Shown: piece after piece, positions 45,645-54,614 of the stretch
Numbering within the stretch: position 1 is the first letter of the stretch
How the letters are laid out: every line of letters starts with the position of its first letter
Assembly: GCF_002407205.1 (NCBI RefSeq)
Contig: NZ_CP023548.1
Span: forward strand, 2,876,501-2,940,500
Length of the DNA stretch: 64,000 bases
From: Rhodobacter sp. CZR27
Lineage (GTDB): Bacteria > Pseudomonadota > Alphaproteobacteria > Rhodobacterales > Rhodobacteraceae
Direction of reading: 5' to 3'
Notes under the pieces: model-generated
The model's database searches: none
The model's input: only the letters and a program-made list of their open reading frames with translations
Told to the model about the DNA's origin: nothing
Position numbers and translations under genes: made by a program

Positions 45645-46418
45645 TCAGTCCCTGAGCGTGCGGAGCGGTCCGGGACCCAGATGCTGCCCCCCGTCGACGC
45701 AGATCATCTGCCCCGTCACGGCAGGGGCATCGATGAGAAAACCAAGCGCCGCGGTAATATCGGAGACGTTCGCGCCACGGCCGAGGACGGTCGAGGCACG
45801 CTCGGCCGCGAAGGTCTCGGGCGTCTGGTGCGCACCCTGCAACGTGGGGCCCGGGCCAATGCCGTTCACGCGGACCCGCGGGGCCAGTTCCTGCGCCGCG
45901 ACTCGGGTCAGCGTCCAGAGCCCGACCTTGGCTATCGTGTAGGTTGCGAAGTCCGCCGTCGGGTGCAGGACACGCTGATCGATCATGTTGACGATCAGTC
46001 CGCGGGCCAGCGGCTCACCCCGGGCGTCCCGGTCCGGCGGGGGAACCTGCCCGGCGAAGCACTGCGTCAGCAAGAAGGGCGCCCGCAGGTTCGATTCCAT
46101 ATGCCGGTCCCACGACTCGCGCGTGGCGCCGGCGATGGTATCGTGCTCGAAGATCGAGGCGTTGTTCACCAGCAGGTCGAGCGGCCCGCCCAGCGCCTCG
46201 GCGGCGCGGGGGACCAGCGTCGCCGTCTCGGCCTCGACCAGCAGATCGGCCCGCAGCGCGGCCGAGGCCCTGCCCAGCGACCGGATCCGGGCCACGACAT
46301 CCTCGGCATCGGCGGCAGAGCCGGCGTAGTGCACCGCCACGTCGAAGCCGCGACCGGCCAGATACAGCGCCATCTCGCGGCCCAGACGCCGCGCCGCGCC
46401 GGTCACCAGTGCCCGCAT
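45645..46418 (-). CDS. SDR-family oxidoreductase, pteridine-reductase/FolM-like
   Basis: A 257-aa SDR with TGAARRLG, the Arg-containing cofactor loop typical of NADPH-dependent pteridine reductases and FolM-type dihydromonapterin reductases. NNASIFEHD, catalytic YTIAK and IGPGPTLQG follow. A pteridine substrate is an inference from the loop. The start at 46418 overlaps the stop of the upstream zinc-ribbon gene. Confidence 0.78.
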   Translation of the reverse strand: MRALVTGAARRLGREMALYLAGRGFDVAVHYAGSAADAEDVVARIRSLGRASAALRADLLVEAETATLVPRAAEALGGPLDLLVNNASIFEHDTIAGATRESWDRHMESNLRAPFLLTQCFAGQVPPPDRDARGEPLARGLIVNMIDQRVLHPTADFATYTIAKVGLWTLTRVAAQELAPRVRVNGIGPGPTLQGAHQTPETFAAERASTVLGRGANVSDITAALGFLIDAPAVTGQMICVDGGQHLGPGPLRTLRD

Positions 46419-46603
46419 CAGCCCCGTCCCTTCCGGCAGTCGCATCCGCCCTTGCCGACGATGAACCGGCCGCAATGGCCGCAGATCGTCGGCGGCGGCA
46501 CCTTGGCCTGCGGCCTGCGCCCGCCCAGCGGCCAGCGGAACCGGCCGATCAGCGCGATCGCCGCCATGCCGAGCAGGAAGAGGAGCGTGATCTTGAGCAG
46601 CAT
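46418..46603 (-). CDS. 61-aa membrane peptide with a C-terminal zinc-ribbon-like motif
   Basis: One N-terminal membrane helix (LLKITLLFLLGMAAIALIG) is followed by a short basic linker and CGHCGRFIVGKGGCDC, four Cys spaced like a small metal-binding knuckle. I do not recognise a named family. It is sandwiched between the S49 peptidase and the SDR with no gap on the left and one base on the right, so it is clearly part of that operon. Confidence 0.65.
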   Translation of the reverse strand: MLLKITLLFLLGMAAIALIGRFRWPLGGRRPQAKVPPPTICGHCGRFIVGKGGCDCRKGRG

Positions 46604-47401
46604 CTAGAGCCCGTAGCGCGCCCAGAGGCTGCGATCCTCGATCTCGGACAGGGCATCGCGCAGGAGGCCCGCGCCCAGCCGTTGCAGCAGCGGCCGCCGC
46701 ACGCCGTAGGGCACGAGGCGCACCTTCTCGCCGTAAAGCTCCTTCAGCTTCGGCACGAGATGCCCGACGCCGTCGGCAAGGCCCAGCTTCACCGCCTCGG
46801 CGCCCACCCAGATGTCGGCGTTGAACAGGTCGGCCGAGTCGTCCAGCCGCGCGCCGCGGCGGCGCTTCACATGGTCGATGAAGGCGCGGTGGATCGGCTC
46901 CTGCAGCGACTTCAGCCGCTCCACATCCTCGGCCTTCTCGGGCAGGAACGGATCGGCCAGCGACTTCGACCGGCCCGCTGTGTGCACCCGACGCTCGATC
47001 CCGTTGCGCGCCATGAATTCGTGAAAGCCGAAGCTGGCGAAGATCACGCCGATCGACCCGAGGATCGAACTGTCATCGACCCAGATCTCGTCGCCCGCGC
47101 AGGCCAGCCAGTAGCCGCCCGAGGCCGCGACATCCTCGACGAAGGCGTGCACCTTGATGCCCTTCTCGTCGGCAAGCCGCCGGATGCGCGCCGCGATCAG
47201 GCTGGACTGAACCGGGGAGCCGCCCGGAGAGTTGATCGCCAGCGCCACGGCCGCCGGCTTCCCGCGCGAGAAGGCCTTTTCGATCACGCTGGCCAGTCCG
47301 CTGTCCGACAGGCCGGCACGCGGCCCGGTCGCGATCACACCCTGAAGCCGGATCACCGGCACGACCGGGTCCTTCCTGATGAACGGGATATACTGTTTCA
47401 T
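46604..47401 (-). CDS. S49-family peptidase (SppA/SohB-like)
   Basis: A 265-aa serine protease of the signal-peptide-peptidase family with INSPGGSP, the catalytic Ser in AASGGYW and the catalytic Lys in RSKSLADPF. It is the short, single-domain form. It lacks an obvious signal anchor with the chosen start (47401, MKQYIPFIRKDP). It heads the minus-strand run that continues into uvrC and is divergent from fdsR. Confidence 0.88.
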   Translation of the reverse strand: MKQYIPFIRKDPVVPVIRLQGVIATGPRAGLSDSGLASVIEKAFSRGKPAAVALAINSPGGSPVQSSLIAARIRRLADEKGIKVHAFVEDVAASGGYWLACAGDEIWVDDSSILGSIGVIFASFGFHEFMARNGIERRVHTAGRSKSLADPFLPEKAEDVERLKSLQEPIHRAFIDHVKRRRGARLDDSADLFNADIWVGAEAVKLGLADGVGHLVPKLKELYGEKVRLVPYGVRRPLLQRLGAGLLRDALSEIEDRSLWARYGL

Positions 47402-47489
47402 GCGCCCGATGTAGGCCGGAGCTTGTCGGGGAACAAGACGAAGCCGGACGTCCACGGCAATTCTTGCCGTCCACTCCCTGGAGAGCCGA

Positions 47490-48383
47490 ATGATCGACAA
47501 GCTGGAAATGTTCATTGCGCTCGCGCGCGAGCGTCACTTCGGCCGCGCGGCCGAAGCCTGCCGGGTGACGCAGCCCACGCTGTCCTCGGCGATCCGGCAG
47601 CTCGAGGATCAGCTGGGCGTGCAGCTCGTCTTCCGCGGCTCGCGCTTTCAGGGCCTGACGCCCGAGGGGGCCCGCGCGCTGGACTGGGCGCGGCGCATCG
47701 TGGGCGACGTGCGCGCGCTGCGGGACGAGATGCGCGCGGTGCGCTCGGGCCTCTCGGGCAACCTGCGGATCGGGGTGATCCCGACCGCCGTGCCGATGGT
47801 GGCCGAGCTGACGGCGCCCTTCCTCGAACGGCACCCGGGGGTGCATGTGCGGGTGCTGTCGCGCACCTCGGCCGAGATCCTTGCCGGAATCGAGGGGCTG
47901 GAGTTCGACGCGGGCATCACCTACCTCGATAACGAGCCGCTGGGCCGCGTGACGCAGGTGCCGCTTTACGCCGAGGGCTACCGGCTGGTCTGCGCCCCCG
48001 GTTTCGCGCTGGCGGGGCGGGCAGCCGTCACCTGGGCCGAGGTCGCGGACCTGCCGCTCTGCCTGCTGACCGCCGACATGCAGAACCGGCGCATCGTGAA
48101 CCAGCATCTGACCGGGCCGGATGCCGCGATCACGCCGTCGGTCGAGTCGAACTCGACCCTCACGCTGATCTCGCATGTGATGACGGGCCGCTGGGCCAGC
48201 GTGCTGCCGAAGAAGCTGGCCGACCTCTTCACCGCGAACGGCAGCCTGATGGCCATCCCGATCGGCGAGCCCGAGGTGGAGCATCTGGTCGGGCTGATCG
48301 CGGCCCATCGTGAACCGCACACGCCGATCCTGACAGCGCTGCTCGATGCGGCGCGGCGCCTGACCGAGGCTCCGGCTCGATAG
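47490..48383 (+). CDS. fdsR: LysR-family transcriptional regulator, probable formate dehydrogenase regulator
   Basis: A 297-aa LysR protein with an N-terminal HTH (FGRAAEACRVTQPTLSSAIR) and a substrate-binding domain (LRIGVIPTAVPMVAELTAPF). It sits directly upstream of and co-oriented with fdsG, like FdsR genes elsewhere. The 91-base gap downstream carries a symmetric operator candidate. The assignment rests on position. Confidence 0.8.
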   Translation: MIDKLEMFIALARERHFGRAAEACRVTQPTLSSAIRQLEDQLGVQLVFRGSRFQGLTPEGARALDWARRIVGDVRALRDEMRAVRSGLSGNLRIGVIPTAVPMVAELTAPFLERHPGVHVRVLSRTSAEILAGIEGLEFDAGITYLDNEPLGRVTQVPLYAEGYRLVCAPGFALAGRAAVTWAEVADLPLCLLTADMQNRRIVNQHLTGPDAAITPSVESNSTLTLISHVMTGRWASVLPKKLADLFTANGSLMAIPIGEPEVEHLVGLIAAHREPHTPILTALLDAARRLTEAPAR

Positions 48384-48403
48384 GCTTTCTCGATCATCCC
48401 ACG

Positions 48404-48429
48404 GATAGTTGATATTGATATACCTATCA
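48404..48429 (+). promoter_or_regulatory. candidate operator in front of the fds operon
   Basis: GATAG (48404-48408) and CTATC (48424-48428) form an inverted pair, and inside it TGATA (48416-48420) and TATCA (48425-48429) form a second. The site is AT-rich and lies about 45 bases before fdsG, as expected for LysR-type control. Confidence 0.45.
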
Positions 48430-48474
48430 GGCTGCGTATTTTTGTCGCCTGTTCCGGGGGAGGAGGAGGGCCGC

Positions 48475-48948
48475 ATGCGTCTGGACGAGGCGGAGGTACA
48501 CGCGCGCGTGGGAGAGATCCTCGACGCGCATGAAGCCATGGAGGGACCGCTCCTGCCGATCCTGCATGCCGTGCAGGACGCCTTCGGCCATGTGCCCCTC
48601 GAGGCCCTGCCCCAGATCGCCGAGCGGCTGAACCTCTCGCGGGCGGAAGTGCATGGCGTGATGAGCTTTTACCACGATTTCCGCAGCCAGCCGCATGGCC
48701 GCCATGTCATCAAGCTGTGCCGGGCGGAGGCGTGTCAGTCGATGGGCGCCGATCGCGTGGCAGGCCATGCGCAGGCGCGGCTGGGCATCGGCTGGCACCA
48801 GACCACCGCGGATGGCGGCGTAACGCTGGAGCCGGTGTTCTGCCTCGGCCTCTGCGCCTGCGGGCCGGCCGCTCTGGTCGATGGTCGCGTGGTGGGACGC
48901 GTGGACGAAGCGCGATTCGACCGCCTGCTGGAGGAGGTGCGGCCATGA
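48475..48948 (+). CDS. fdsG: NAD-dependent formate dehydrogenase gamma subunit (NuoE-like)
   Basis: A 157-aa NuoE-like protein with the 2Fe-2S Cys set (KLCRAEACQSMGA, then CLGLCACGP) and VHGVMSFYHDF. It relays electrons within the cytoplasmic FdsGBA complex. ATG 48475 has GAGGAGGAGG upstream. It overlaps fdsB by 4 bases. Confidence 0.93.
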   Translation: MRLDEAEVHARVGEILDAHEAMEGPLLPILHAVQDAFGHVPLEALPQIAERLNLSRAEVHGVMSFYHDFRSQPHGRHVIKLCRAEACQSMGADRVAGHAQARLGIGWHQTTADGGVTLEPVFCLGLCACGPAALVDGRVVGRVDEARFDRLLEEVRP

Positions 48949-50474
48949 GGATCTTCGTTCCCCGAGATGCCGCCGCCAAGGCACTGGGCGCCGATGAGGT
49001 CGCCGAGGCGATCCGCGCCGAGGCCACGCGCCGCGGTCTTGACCTGACGCTGGTGCGCAACGGCACGCGCGGCATGGTCTGGCTGGAGCCGCTGGTCGAG
49101 ATCGCGACGCCCGAGGGCCGCATGGCCTTTGGCCGGGTCACGCCTGCCGACGTGCCGGCGCTGTTCGACGCCGAATGGGCGGATCATCCACTGGCGCTCG
49201 GCCCGACCGAGGAACTGCCCTGGCTGATGATGCAGACCCGCCTGACCTTCGCGCGCTGCGGGATCACCGATCCGCTCTGCCTTGCGGATTACGAGGCGCA
49301 CCATGGCTTCCGGGGCCTGCACCGCGCGATCGGAATGAGCCGCGAGGCAATCCTGCAGGAGGTAATCGACTCAGGCCTCCGCGGCCGGGGCGGCGCCGGT
49401 TTCCCCACCGGCATCAAGTGGAAGACCGTGGCCGAGGCGCCCGCGGATCAGAAATACATCGTCTGCAACGCCGACGAGGGCGACAGCGGCACCTTCGCCG
49501 ACCGGATGATCATGGAGGGCGATCCCTTCACCCTGATCGAGGGCATGATCATCGCCGGCATCGCCACCGGCGCAACCCGCGGCTACGTCTACATGCGGTC
49601 CGAATATCCGGACGCGACCGAAGTGATGATCGAGGCGGTGAAGATCGCCCGCGAGCACGGGCTGCTTGGCCCTTCCGTCATGGGCTCCGGCCACGCCTTC
49701 GACATGGAGATCCGCGTCGGCGCCGGCGCCTATGTCTGCGGCGAGGAAACCTCGCTGCTAAACTCGCTCGAAGGCAAGCGCGGGGTGGTGCGGGCGAAGC
49801 CGCCGCTGCCCGCGCTGGAGGGGTTCCTCGGCAAGCCCACCGTGGTCAACAACGTGATCTCGCTTGCCTCGATCCCCGTGATCTTCGAGAAGGGCGCCGC
49901 CTACTACCGCGACTTCGGCCTCGGCCGGTCGCGCGGCACGATCCCCTTGCAGATCGCCGGGAACGTGCGGCGCGGCGGGTTGTTCGAAGTGGCCTTCGGC
50001 ATGAGCCTCGGGCAGATCGTCGATGACATCGCCGGTGGCACCGCCTCGGGCCGGCCGGTCAAGGCGGTGCAGGTCGGCGGCCCGCTCGGCGCGTATTTTC
50101 CCCGCGCGCTGTTCGACACCGCCTTCTGCTACGAGGAATTCGCCGGCGCCGAGGGCCTCGTGGGCCATGCCGGAATCGTGGTCTTCGACGACACGGTGGA
50201 CATGCTGAAACAGGCCCGCTTTGCGATGGAGTTCTGCGCCATCGAAAGCTGCGGCAAGTGCACCCCCTGCCGGATCGGCGCGGTGCGCGGGATGGAGACG
50301 GTGGACCGGATCGCGAAGGGCGATCCGGCCGCGATCCCGCTTCTCACGGATCTGTGCGCCACGATGAAATCGGGATCGCTTTGCGCTCTGGGCGGTTTCA
50401 CCCCCTACCCGGTAATGAGCGCCCTCACCCACTTCCCGGACGACTTCGCCCCGTTGAAGGAGGCAGCCGAATGA
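48945..50474 (+). CDS. fdsB: NAD-dependent formate dehydrogenase beta subunit (NuoF-like, FMN/NAD site)
   Basis: A 509-aa protein whose N-terminal thioredoxin-like part is followed by a NuoF core with RGRGGAGFPTGIKWK (NADH/FMN loop), CNADEGDSGTFADR, YVCGEETSLLNSLEGKRG and a 4Fe-4S site ESCGKCTPCRIGA plus a distal Cys (DLCATMKSGSLC). It reduces NAD+ with electrons from formate. Both neighbours overlap by 4 bases. Confidence 0.95.
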   Translation: MRIFVPRDAAAKALGADEVAEAIRAEATRRGLDLTLVRNGTRGMVWLEPLVEIATPEGRMAFGRVTPADVPALFDAEWADHPLALGPTEELPWLMMQTRLTFARCGITDPLCLADYEAHHGFRGLHRAIGMSREAILQEVIDSGLRGRGGAGFPTGIKWKTVAEAPADQKYIVCNADEGDSGTFADRMIMEGDPFTLIEGMIIAGIATGATRGYVYMRSEYPDATEVMIEAVKIAREHGLLGPSVMGSGHAFDMEIRVGAGAYVCGEETSLLNSLEGKRGVVRAKPPLPALEGFLGKPTVVNNVISLASIPVIFEKGAAYYRDFGLGRSRGTIPLQIAGNVRRGGLFEVAFGMSLGQIVDDIAGGTASGRPVKAVQVGGPLGAYFPRALFDTAFCYEEFAGAEGLVGHAGIVVFDDTVDMLKQARFAMEFCAIESCGKCTPCRIGAVRGMETVDRIAKGDPAAIPLLTDLCATMKSGSLCALGGFTPYPVMSALTHFPDDFAPLKEAAE

Positions 50475-53353
50475 AAGACTTCATCATCCCCGACGACCGC
50501 GACTACGGCACGCCCGAGTCGAAATCCACGACCTTGGTCACGCTGGAGGTGGACGGTTTCGAAGTCAGTGTTCCGGCCGGAACCTCGGTGATGCGTGCGG
50601 CGGCCGAGATCGGCATCATGGTCCCCAAACTCTGCGCGACCGACAACATGGACGCCTTCGGCTCGTGCCGGCTCTGCCTCGTCGAGATCGAGGGGCGCGC
50701 GGGTACGCCTGCCTCCTGCACGACGCCGGTCACGCCCGGCATGAAGGTCCGCACCCAGACGCCGAATCTGAAGCAGCTGCGCCGCGGGGTCATGGAGCTT
50801 TACATCTCCGACCACCCGCTCGACTGCCTGACCTGCGCCGCCAACGGCGATTGCGAGTTGCAGGACATGGCAGGCGCCGTGGGCTTGCGCGACGTGCGCT
50901 ATGAGGCCGTGCAGAACCATTTCGAAGCGCGCCGCACCGGCGGCGATCCGAACCCCGAATGGATCCCCAAGGACGAGTCGAATCCCTACTTCACCTTCGA
51001 TCCGGCCAAGTGCATCGTCTGCTCGCGCTGCGTGCGGGCCTGCGAGGAGGTGCAGGGCACCTTCGCCCTGACCATCGAAGGCCGGGGCTTCGACAGCCGC
51101 GTCTCGGCCGGCATGACGGGGGACACGTTCCTCACCTCGGACTGCGTGAGTTGCGGCGCCTGCGTGCAGGCTTGCCCGACCGCTACCCTGCAGGAGAAGT
51201 CGATGATCGAGATCGGCACGCCCGAACGCTCGATCATCACCACCTGCGCCTATTGCGGCGTCGGCTGCTCGTTCAAGGCCGAGATGCGCGGCGACGAACT
51301 GGTGCGGATGGTGCCGTGGAAGGCCGGCAAGGCCAACCGCGGCCATTCCTGCGTGAAGGGCCGCTTTGCCTACGGCTATGCAGCGCACAAGGACCGCATC
51401 CTGAAGCCGATGGTGCGCGAGTCGATCCATGACCCGTGGCAGGAGGTGACCTGGGACGAGGCGCTCGGCTTCGCCGCCCGCCGCCTGCGTGCGATCCAGG
51501 AGCAGCACGGCCGCCACTCGATCGGCGTCATCACCTCGTCGCGCTGCACCAACGAGGAGACCTACCTCGTCCAGAAGCTGACGCGCGCCGTCTTCCGCAA
51601 CAACAACACCGATACCTGCGCCCGCGTCTGCCACTCGCCGACCGGCTATGGCCTCGGCCAGACCTTCGGCACCTCGGCCGGCACGCAGGATTTCGATTCG
51701 GTCGATGACGCCGATGTGGTGGTGATCATCGGCGCGAACCCGACGGACGGGCATCCGGTCTTTGCCAGCCGCCTGAAGAAGCGCCTGCGCAAGGGCGCGA
51801 AACTGATTATCATCGACCCGCGCCGCATCGACCTGGTGAGGAGCCCGCATGTCGAGGCGGCGCACCATCTCGCCTTGCGGCCGGGCACCAACGTTGCCGT
51901 CGTGACGGCAATTGCCCACGTGATCGTGACGGAAGGCCTGATGGATGAAAAATTCATCCGCGAGCGTTGCGACTGGGACGAGTTCCAGGATTATGCCGAG
52001 TTCGTCTCGGATCCGAAGCATGCGCCCGAGGCGGTCGAGAGCCTGACCGGGGTGCCGGCGGCGGACCTGCGGGCGGCCGCCCGGCTCTACGCAACCGGCG
52101 GAAATGGCGCGATCTACTATGGTCTTGGCGTCACCGAGCACAGCCAAGGCTCGACGACGGTGATCGGCATTGCCAACCTGGCCATGCTGACCGGCAACAT
52201 CGGCCGCCCTGGCGTGGGGGTCAACCCGCTGCGTGGGCAGAACAACGTGCAGGGCTCCTGCGACATGGGATCCTTCCCGCACGAGCTCCCCGGCTACCGG
52301 CACGTGAAAAACGATTCCGCACGCGAGGTGTTCGAGCGGCTCTGGGGCGTGGAGATCGACACCGAGCCGGGCCTGCGCATTCCCAACATGCTCGACGCGG
52401 CGGTGGAGGGCACGTTCAAGGGACTCTATTGCCAGGGCGAGGACATCCTGCAATCCGACCCCGACACGAAGCACGTGGCGGCGGGCCTTGCTGCGATGGA
52501 CTGCGTGATCGTGCACGACCTGTTCCTGAACGAGACGGCGAACTACGCCCATGTCTTCCTTCCGGGTTCGTCCTTCCTCGAGAAGGACGGCACCTTCACC
52601 AACGCCGAGCGCCGCATCAACCGCGTGCGCAAGGTGATGGCGCCGAAGAACGGCTACGGCGACTGGGAGGTGACGCAGATGCTCGCGAATGCGATGGGCG
52701 CCGGCTGGACCTATACCCACCCGAGCCAGATCATGGACGAGATCGCGGCGACGACGCCTTCGTTCGCTGGCGTGAGCTATGACCTGCTCGAGGAGGTCGG
52801 CTCGGTCCAGTGGCCCTGCAACGAGGAGCACCCGTTCGGCACGCCGCTCATGCACACCGACAGCTTCATGCGCGGGCGCGGCAAGTTCATCCGCACGGAA
52901 TACGTGGCGACTGACGAGAAGACCGGCCCGCGTTTCCCGCTGCTGCTGACCACCGGCCGGATCCTCAGCCAGTATAACGTGGGCGCGCAGACCCGCCGCA
53001 CCGCGAACGTCGTCTGGCACGAAGAGGACGTGCTGGAGATCCATCCCCACGATGCCGAGGTGCGCGGCGTGAAGAACCGCGACTGGGTGAGGCTCGCCTC
53101 CCGCGCCGGCGAGACGACGCTGAGGGCGAAGCTCACCGACCGGGTGTCGCCGGGCGTGGTCTACACCACCTTCCACCACCCGCAGACGCAGGCCAACGTC
53201 ATCACGACCGACTTCTCGGACTGGGCGACCAACTGCCCGGAATACAAGGTGACGGCGGTGCAGGTCTCGTTGTCGAACGGTCCGTCGGATTGGCAGGAGG
53301 ATTACATGGCGCAGACGCAACTTGCCCGGCGCATCCTGCCCGCGGCGGAATGA
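50471..53353 (+). CDS. fdsA: NAD-dependent formate dehydrogenase alpha subunit (Mo-bis-MGD)
   Basis: A 960-aa protein that starts with a NuoG-like ferredoxin region: 2Fe-2S (FGSCRLCLVE), the CLTCAANGDCELQ segment and two 4Fe-4S clusters (CIVCSRCVRACEE, CVSCGACVQACP). The molybdoprotein core follows with another 4Fe-4S (CAYCGVGCSF) and the Mo ligand in DTCARVCHSPT, where Cys is followed by the catalytic His. It uses Cys, not Sec. It oxidises formate to CO2 in the cytoplasm. Its end overlaps fdhD. Confidence 0.96.
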   Translation: MKDFIIPDDRDYGTPESKSTTLVTLEVDGFEVSVPAGTSVMRAAAEIGIMVPKLCATDNMDAFGSCRLCLVEIEGRAGTPASCTTPVTPGMKVRTQTPNLKQLRRGVMELYISDHPLDCLTCAANGDCELQDMAGAVGLRDVRYEAVQNHFEARRTGGDPNPEWIPKDESNPYFTFDPAKCIVCSRCVRACEEVQGTFALTIEGRGFDSRVSAGMTGDTFLTSDCVSCGACVQACPTATLQEKSMIEIGTPERSIITTCAYCGVGCSFKAEMRGDELVRMVPWKAGKANRGHSCVKGRFAYGYAAHKDRILKPMVRESIHDPWQEVTWDEALGFAARRLRAIQEQHGRHSIGVITSSRCTNEETYLVQKLTRAVFRNNNTDTCARVCHSPTGYGLGQTFGTSAGTQDFDSVDDADVVVIIGANPTDGHPVFASRLKKRLRKGAKLIIIDPRRIDLVRSPHVEAAHHLALRPGTNVAVVTAIAHVIVTEGLMDEKFIRERCDWDEFQDYAEFVSDPKHAPEAVESLTGVPAADLRAAARLYATGGNGAIYYGLGVTEHSQGSTTVIGIANLAMLTGNIGRPGVGVNPLRGQNNVQGSCDMGSFPHELPGYRHVKNDSAREVFERLWGVEIDTEPGLRIPNMLDAAVEGTFKGLYCQGEDILQSDPDTKHVAAGLAAMDCVIVHDLFLNETANYAHVFLPGSSFLEKDGTFTNAERRINRVRKVMAPKNGYGDWEVTQMLANAMGAGWTYTHPSQIMDEIAATTPSFAGVSYDLLEEVGSVQWPCNEEHPFGTPLMHTDSFMRGRGKFIRTEYVATDEKTGPRFPLLLTTGRILSQYNVGAQTRRTANVVWHEEDVLEIHPHDAEVRGVKNRDWVRLASRAGETTLRAKLTDRVSPGVVYTTFHHPQTQANVITTDFSDWATNCPEYKVTAVQVSLSNGPSDWQEDYMAQTQLARRILPAAE

Positions 53354-54168
53354 TGGAGACCAGCCGCCTGCTGCCCCGGCTGGCCATGTCGCCGGGGCAC
53401 GTGGAGGGGGGCTCCCGCTGCCTGCCCGAGGAGGTGGCGATCGCGCTCACCTTCAACGGCAGCACGCAGGCCGTGATGATGGCCACTCCGGCGGATCTCG
53501 AGGATTTCGCGGCAGGCTTTGCGCTGACCGAAGGGTTCGCCCAGGTGGAGGAGATCGACAGCATCACGCCGGTGGAAGTTGCGCGCGGCATCGACCTTCA
53601 GATCTGGCTGCGCCCCGCGGCCGAGGCGCGGCTTGCCGCGCGCCGGCGTCGGATGGCGGGTCCCGTCGGCTGCGGACTCTGCGGCATCGACTCGCTCGAC
53701 GAGGCGCTGCGTGATCCGCCGCCGGTGCCGGACAATGCGCTTCGGCTGACGGTTGCGCAGGCGGCCGAGGCGGTCTCCGCCCTGACCCAGCACCAGCCGT
53801 TGCATGACGCGACCCGCGCCGTCCATGCGGCGGGCTTCTGGATGCCCGGACTGGGAATGGTCGCGGCGCGCGAGGACGTCGGGCGGCACAACGCGCTCGA
53901 CAAGCTGGCAGGGGCGCTGGTGCGCCGCGGCACCGCGACGGCGGCTGGCGCGGTCGTGCTCACCTCCCGCGTGTCGATCGATCTGGTGCAGAAATGCGCC
54001 CGCCTCGGGTCTTCCCTGCTGATCGCCGTCTCGGCGCCGACCGCCCATGCGGTGAGGATGGCCGAAGCGGCCGGGATCACGCTTGTGGCCCTGGCACGCG
54101 GCGGGCGCTGCGAGGTCTTCTCCCATCCCCATCGCATCCATTCCGACGAGGCCGCGCATGTCGCCTGA
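53350..54168 (+). CDS. fdhD: formate dehydrogenase accessory sulfurtransferase FdhD (FdsC)
   Basis: A 272-aa FdhD-family protein with the Cys motif GPVGCGLCGIDS, GFWMPGLGMVAAREDVGRHNA and TSRVSIDLVQKCA. It passes sulfur from a desulfurase to the molybdenum cofactor and helps insert it into FdsA. In fds operons the gene is called fdsC. The start is ATG 53350 or 53353. It overlaps fdsD by 11 bases. Confidence 0.93.
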   Translation: MMETSRLLPRLAMSPGHVEGGSRCLPEEVAIALTFNGSTQAVMMATPADLEDFAAGFALTEGFAQVEEIDSITPVEVARGIDLQIWLRPAAEARLAARRRRMAGPVGCGLCGIDSLDEALRDPPPVPDNALRLTVAQAAEAVSALTQHQPLHDATRAVHAAGFWMPGLGMVAAREDVGRHNALDKLAGALVRRGTATAAGAVVLTSRVSIDLVQKCARLGSSLLIAVSAPTAHAVRMAEAAGITLVALARGGRCEVFSHPHRIHSDEAAHVA

Positions 54169-54379
54169 GAAGCTGATCCACATGGCGAACCAGATCGCCA
54201 CTTTCTTTGAATCGAAGCCTCATGCCGAGGGCGTCGCGGGCACGGCGGCCCATATAAACGATTTCTGGGAGCCGCGTATGCGCCGTCAGCTCCTGGCGCT
54301 GATCGAGGCCGGCACGCCCGGCCTGCGGCCCATGGTGCTGGAAGCTGCGCCGGGCATCCGCCGACCGACGGAAGTCTGA
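54158..54379 (+). CDS. fdsD: formate dehydrogenase delta subunit
   Basis: A 73-aa protein (KLIHMANQIATFFESKPH, then HINDFWEPRMRRQLL) typical of FdsD, the small subunit present in the FdsGBAD complexes of Rhodobacter and relatives. ATG 54158 lies inside the end of fdhD. Confidence 0.93.
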   Translation: MSPEKLIHMANQIATFFESKPHAEGVAGTAAHINDFWEPRMRRQLLALIEAGTPGLRPMVLEAAPGIRRPTEV

Positions 54380-54404
54380 CTGCCGGCCCGGCGGGAGGCG
54401 AAGG

Positions 54405-54614
54405 TCAGTTCAGGCCGGGGCTTTGATGCGCGACGACGACGCGGTCGCGCAGACCCGGACGGATGACGGCGAAGGCCATGAACAGGATCGCGCCGGCGGT
54501 GCCGGCCAGCGAATGCAGCAGCACGGCCGCAGGGATCGAATAGCCGTGGAACAGCCCCCAGATGGCGAGGCTCAGGCCGGGGATGATGCTGGAGAAGATG
54601 AGTCCGAAGGCCAT
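54405..54614 (-). CDS. small two-helix membrane protein of unknown function
   Basis: A 69-aa protein with two helices (FGLIFSSIIPGLSLAIWGLF and AAVLLHSLAGTAGAILFMAF) and a short tail. I chose ATG 54614 because CAGGA precedes it; an upstream start would add 19 polar residues. I do not recognise a family. It is convergent with fdsD. Confidence 0.55.
   Translation of the reverse strand: MAFGLIFSSIIPGLSLAIWGLFHGYSIPAAVLLHSLAGTAGAILFMAFAVIRPGLRDRVVVAHQSPGLN

Noticed and set aside
50405..53320. Minus-strand open frame of over 900 codons opposite fdsA
   Set aside because: FdsA on the plus strand has full cofactor motifs; the minus frame has none.
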